From Pannonibacter carbonis (GTDB taxonomy: Bacteria; Pseudomonadota; Alphaproteobacteria; Rhizobiales; Stappiaceae): 64,000 nt of DNA. The notes below the pieces were generated by a model. The model saw only the letters and a program-made list of their open reading frames with translations. It was not told the DNA's origin and did not search any database. A program made the translations under genes and the position numbers. Of the stretch, positions 62,483 to 64,000 are shown piece after piece (positions within the stretch are counted from its first letter, which is position 1; each line of letters opens with the position of its first letter). The stretch spans positions 1-64,000 of the forward strand of contig NZ_PUDR01000019.1 in assembly GCF_003012935.1 (NCBI RefSeq). The letters are read 5' to 3'.

Positions 62483-63430
62483 ATGATAGGAAGAAAGACG
62501 GCTCTCAGCATCATCCCCCGCAGCGAAAGCGTGCTGGCGCGCACTCAGATCGAGATGCGTTCCGGCAAGTCGCGGCTCATCGACAATCTGCTGCAAGGCC
62601 TGTCCAAGCGTGATCCTGATCTCGACCAGGATCTGATGCAGTGTGGGCTCGGCATTCAAAGCTGCTATAAGCCGCAAACAATCGCGAAAGTGGTCTTCAG
62701 CAAACCTGCCTTGCTGCTGGTCGTCTCGGGCTCGAAGGAGATACTGCTTTCAAACAAGCGTTATGTCGCTAAGTCGGGCGAATTCCTTATAGTGCCCGCT
62801 GACACGGAATTCTGGATCGGCAAGTATCCGGATGAAGCGACCGGAATATATCAAGGCCTTGGGTTTCGATTCGATATCGAGACGATTCAAGAGTTCCAGA
62901 AGAGTTTTGGCCAGGGGATTGAAAGCTGGAATCTCGCGCCGCACTGGCATGCGCCCGCGTCAGAATCTTCGCTCGAATGGGTGGCGCAATGGCTCGATTG
63001 GAGCCGGAAATACCCTGTTTCGATACAGATTCAGCGTCATCGCCTGGTCGAGCTGCTACTGCTTTTCGCACAAGCAGGCCTCGCCGGTAATATCCTCGTG
63101 AGCCGCAGTCCTAGCTGGCGTCAACGCGTTTCACAAATGCTTGGCGTCGATCCGGCGCGAGCTTGGCGCTGCAAGGAGGTGTGCAAGGCACTGGGCGTTA
63201 GTGAGTCAGCCATGCGGCGACGACTGCAGGTCGAAGGTACGAATTTCAGGGAACTTCTCGAAGAAGTCCGTCTGATGTCCGGCCTGACAATGGTTCAGGA
63301 AACGCATCTGACGATCTGCCAGGTAGCGGATGCAGTGGGGTATCAATCCCAGTCGCGTTTCACCGACAGGTTCAAGGAACGCTTTGGCGTCACCCCTACG
63401 GCGTTGAGGCGTTCAGGACAGGCTTACTGA
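62483..63430 (+). CDS. AraC-family transcriptional regulator
   Basis: 315 aa from ATG at 62483 behind aaaggaag; earlier in-frame ATGs lack a ribosome site. N-terminal AraC-binding-like domain, C-terminal double helix-turn-helix (CKEVCKALGVSESAMRRRLQVEGTNF and ICQVADAVGYQSQSRFTDRFKERFGVTPTALRR). Likely controls the adjacent enolase-superfamily gene and the aldehyde dehydrogenase gene. Confidence 0.9.
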   Translation: MIGRKTALSIIPRSESVLARTQIEMRSGKSRLIDNLLQGLSKRDPDLDQDLMQCGLGIQSCYKPQTIAKVVFSKPALLLVVSGSKEILLSNKRYVAKSGEFLIVPADTEFWIGKYPDEATGIYQGLGFRFDIETIQEFQKSFGQGIESWNLAPHWHAPASESSLEWVAQWLDWSRKYPVSIQIQRHRLVELLLLFAQAGLAGNILVSRSPSWRQRVSQMLGVDPARAWRCKEVCKALGVSESAMRRRLQVEGTNFRELLEEVRLMSGLTMVQETHLTICQVADAVGYQSQSRFTDRFKERFGVTPTALRRSGQAY

Positions 63431-63514
63431 GGCGAAGATTCCGCGGTTGGGGGCGAGATGCCTGTGCCCCATTGTTTCACCCTCACGCTCGAATTTCGTC
63501 AGCTTGAGGGTGCG

Positions 63515-64000
63515 ATGACAGACTTTAAGATGTTAATTGGCGGCGATGAGCGCATCGCCGCAGGCGAAGGCTGGATTGACAGCGTCAACCCGTTCACCGG
63601 CAAAGTGTGGGCCCGTATACCGCGCGGGCAGGAAAGGGATGCGATCGCGGCGGTCGAGGCTGCTGCGGCTGCGATGGAGAATCCCGCCTGGGCGAACATT
63701 ACCGCCAGTCAACGTGGTGCGCTTCTGCGCAAGGTTGGCGATCTCATCCACGACAACGCTGAGCGCCTTGCTGATCTCGAGGTCCACGACAATGGCAAGC
63801 TTAAGGCCGAAATGCTTGGCCAGCTTCGCTACCTGCCGCAGCACTATTACTATTACGGTGGTCTTGCCGACAAAATCGAAGGGGCGGTCATTCCTTCCGA
63901 CAAGGCGGGCATGTTCACCCACACGGTATATGAGCCGCTCGGCGTCGTCGTCGCCATCACCCCGTGGAATTCGCCATTGTTGCTGACGACATGGAAGCTC
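63515..64000 (+). CDS. aldehyde dehydrogenase (partial, runs off the window)
   Basis: First 162 residues from ATG at 63515, behind gaggg. MLIGGDERIAAGEGWIDSVNPFTG, ANITASQRGALLRKVGDLI, and GVVVAITPWNSPLLL (NAD-binding and substrate motif) are typical. The catalytic Cys and Glu lie beyond the window. Oxidises an aldehyde, presumably in the same pathway as the enolase-family enzyme. Confidence 0.9.
   Translation, partial: MTDFKMLIGGDERIAAGEGWIDSVNPFTGKVWARIPRGQERDAIAAVEAAAAAMENPAWANITASQRGALLRKVGDLIHDNAERLADLEVHDNGKLKAEMLGQLRYLPQHYYYYGGLADKIEGAVIPSDKAGMFTHTVYEPLGVVVAITPWNSPLLLTTWKL

Overview
The window reads as the end of a ribosomal RNA operon of a high-GC alphaproteobacterium, most likely a sphingomonad, carrying a large integrative and conjugative element (ICE) of the Tn4371-like general plan. 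The rRNA order (23S end, 5S, then tRNA-fMet) is typical of Alphaproteobacteria. The sphingomonad assignment is inferred from the trb/DUF3363/DUF736/DUF2840 gene set, not from a database search.

Layout. 1-561: 3' end of 23S, 5S and tRNA-fMet. 551-2530: three copies of the tRNA 3' end and flank, and a large serine recombinase whose last codons are antisense to the tRNA. 2.7-20.8 kb: a defence-rich cargo block holding a tyrosine-integrase remnant, a HEPN / AbiJ-like / PD-(D/E)XK cluster, an IS3-family element, a Gabija-like pair (gajB, gajA), a complete QatABCD set, hipBA followed by a putative nuclease, two unknown genes and a Fic protein. 21.0-41.9 kb: ICE maintenance genes (DUF932, ParB, a methyltransferase-helicase giant, Toprim, DUF2493/SLOG, DUF736, DUF2285, repA, parA, traF-type peptidase, transglycosylase) with small cargo insertions. 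41.9-56.2 kb: candidate oriT, DUF3363 relaxase, TraG/VirD4 and a trbBCDEJKLFGI mating-pair operon. 56.1-64 kb: LysR regulator, then a metabolic and regulatory block (ECF sigma, SRPBCC, AhpD-like, DUF1330, TetR, alpha/beta hydrolase, enolase-superfamily enzyme, AraC, aldehyde dehydrogenase cut by the window end). I found no matching far-end attachment site, so the right boundary of the element probably lies beyond 64 kb or has been lost.

Most interesting point. The divergent gajA/qatA promoter region (11219-11255) and the hipB promoter region (16368-16404) carry the same inverted repeat: 12-bp arms, 13-bp spacer and an identical left arm. This suggests that the HipB-like repressor controls Gabija, Qat and hipBA-nuclease together, so these would form one co-regulated defence unit. 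Other structural signals worth testing are an IncP-type nic sequence upstream of the relaxase, an iteron and AT-rich array inside repA, two nearly identical hairpin leaders upstream of DUF932 and parB, a second leader family upstream of DUF2493 and DUF736, and a 70-bp duplication of the DUF2493 3' end flanking a GFA-family gene.

All assignments are from reading sequence and motifs; no similarity search was run.
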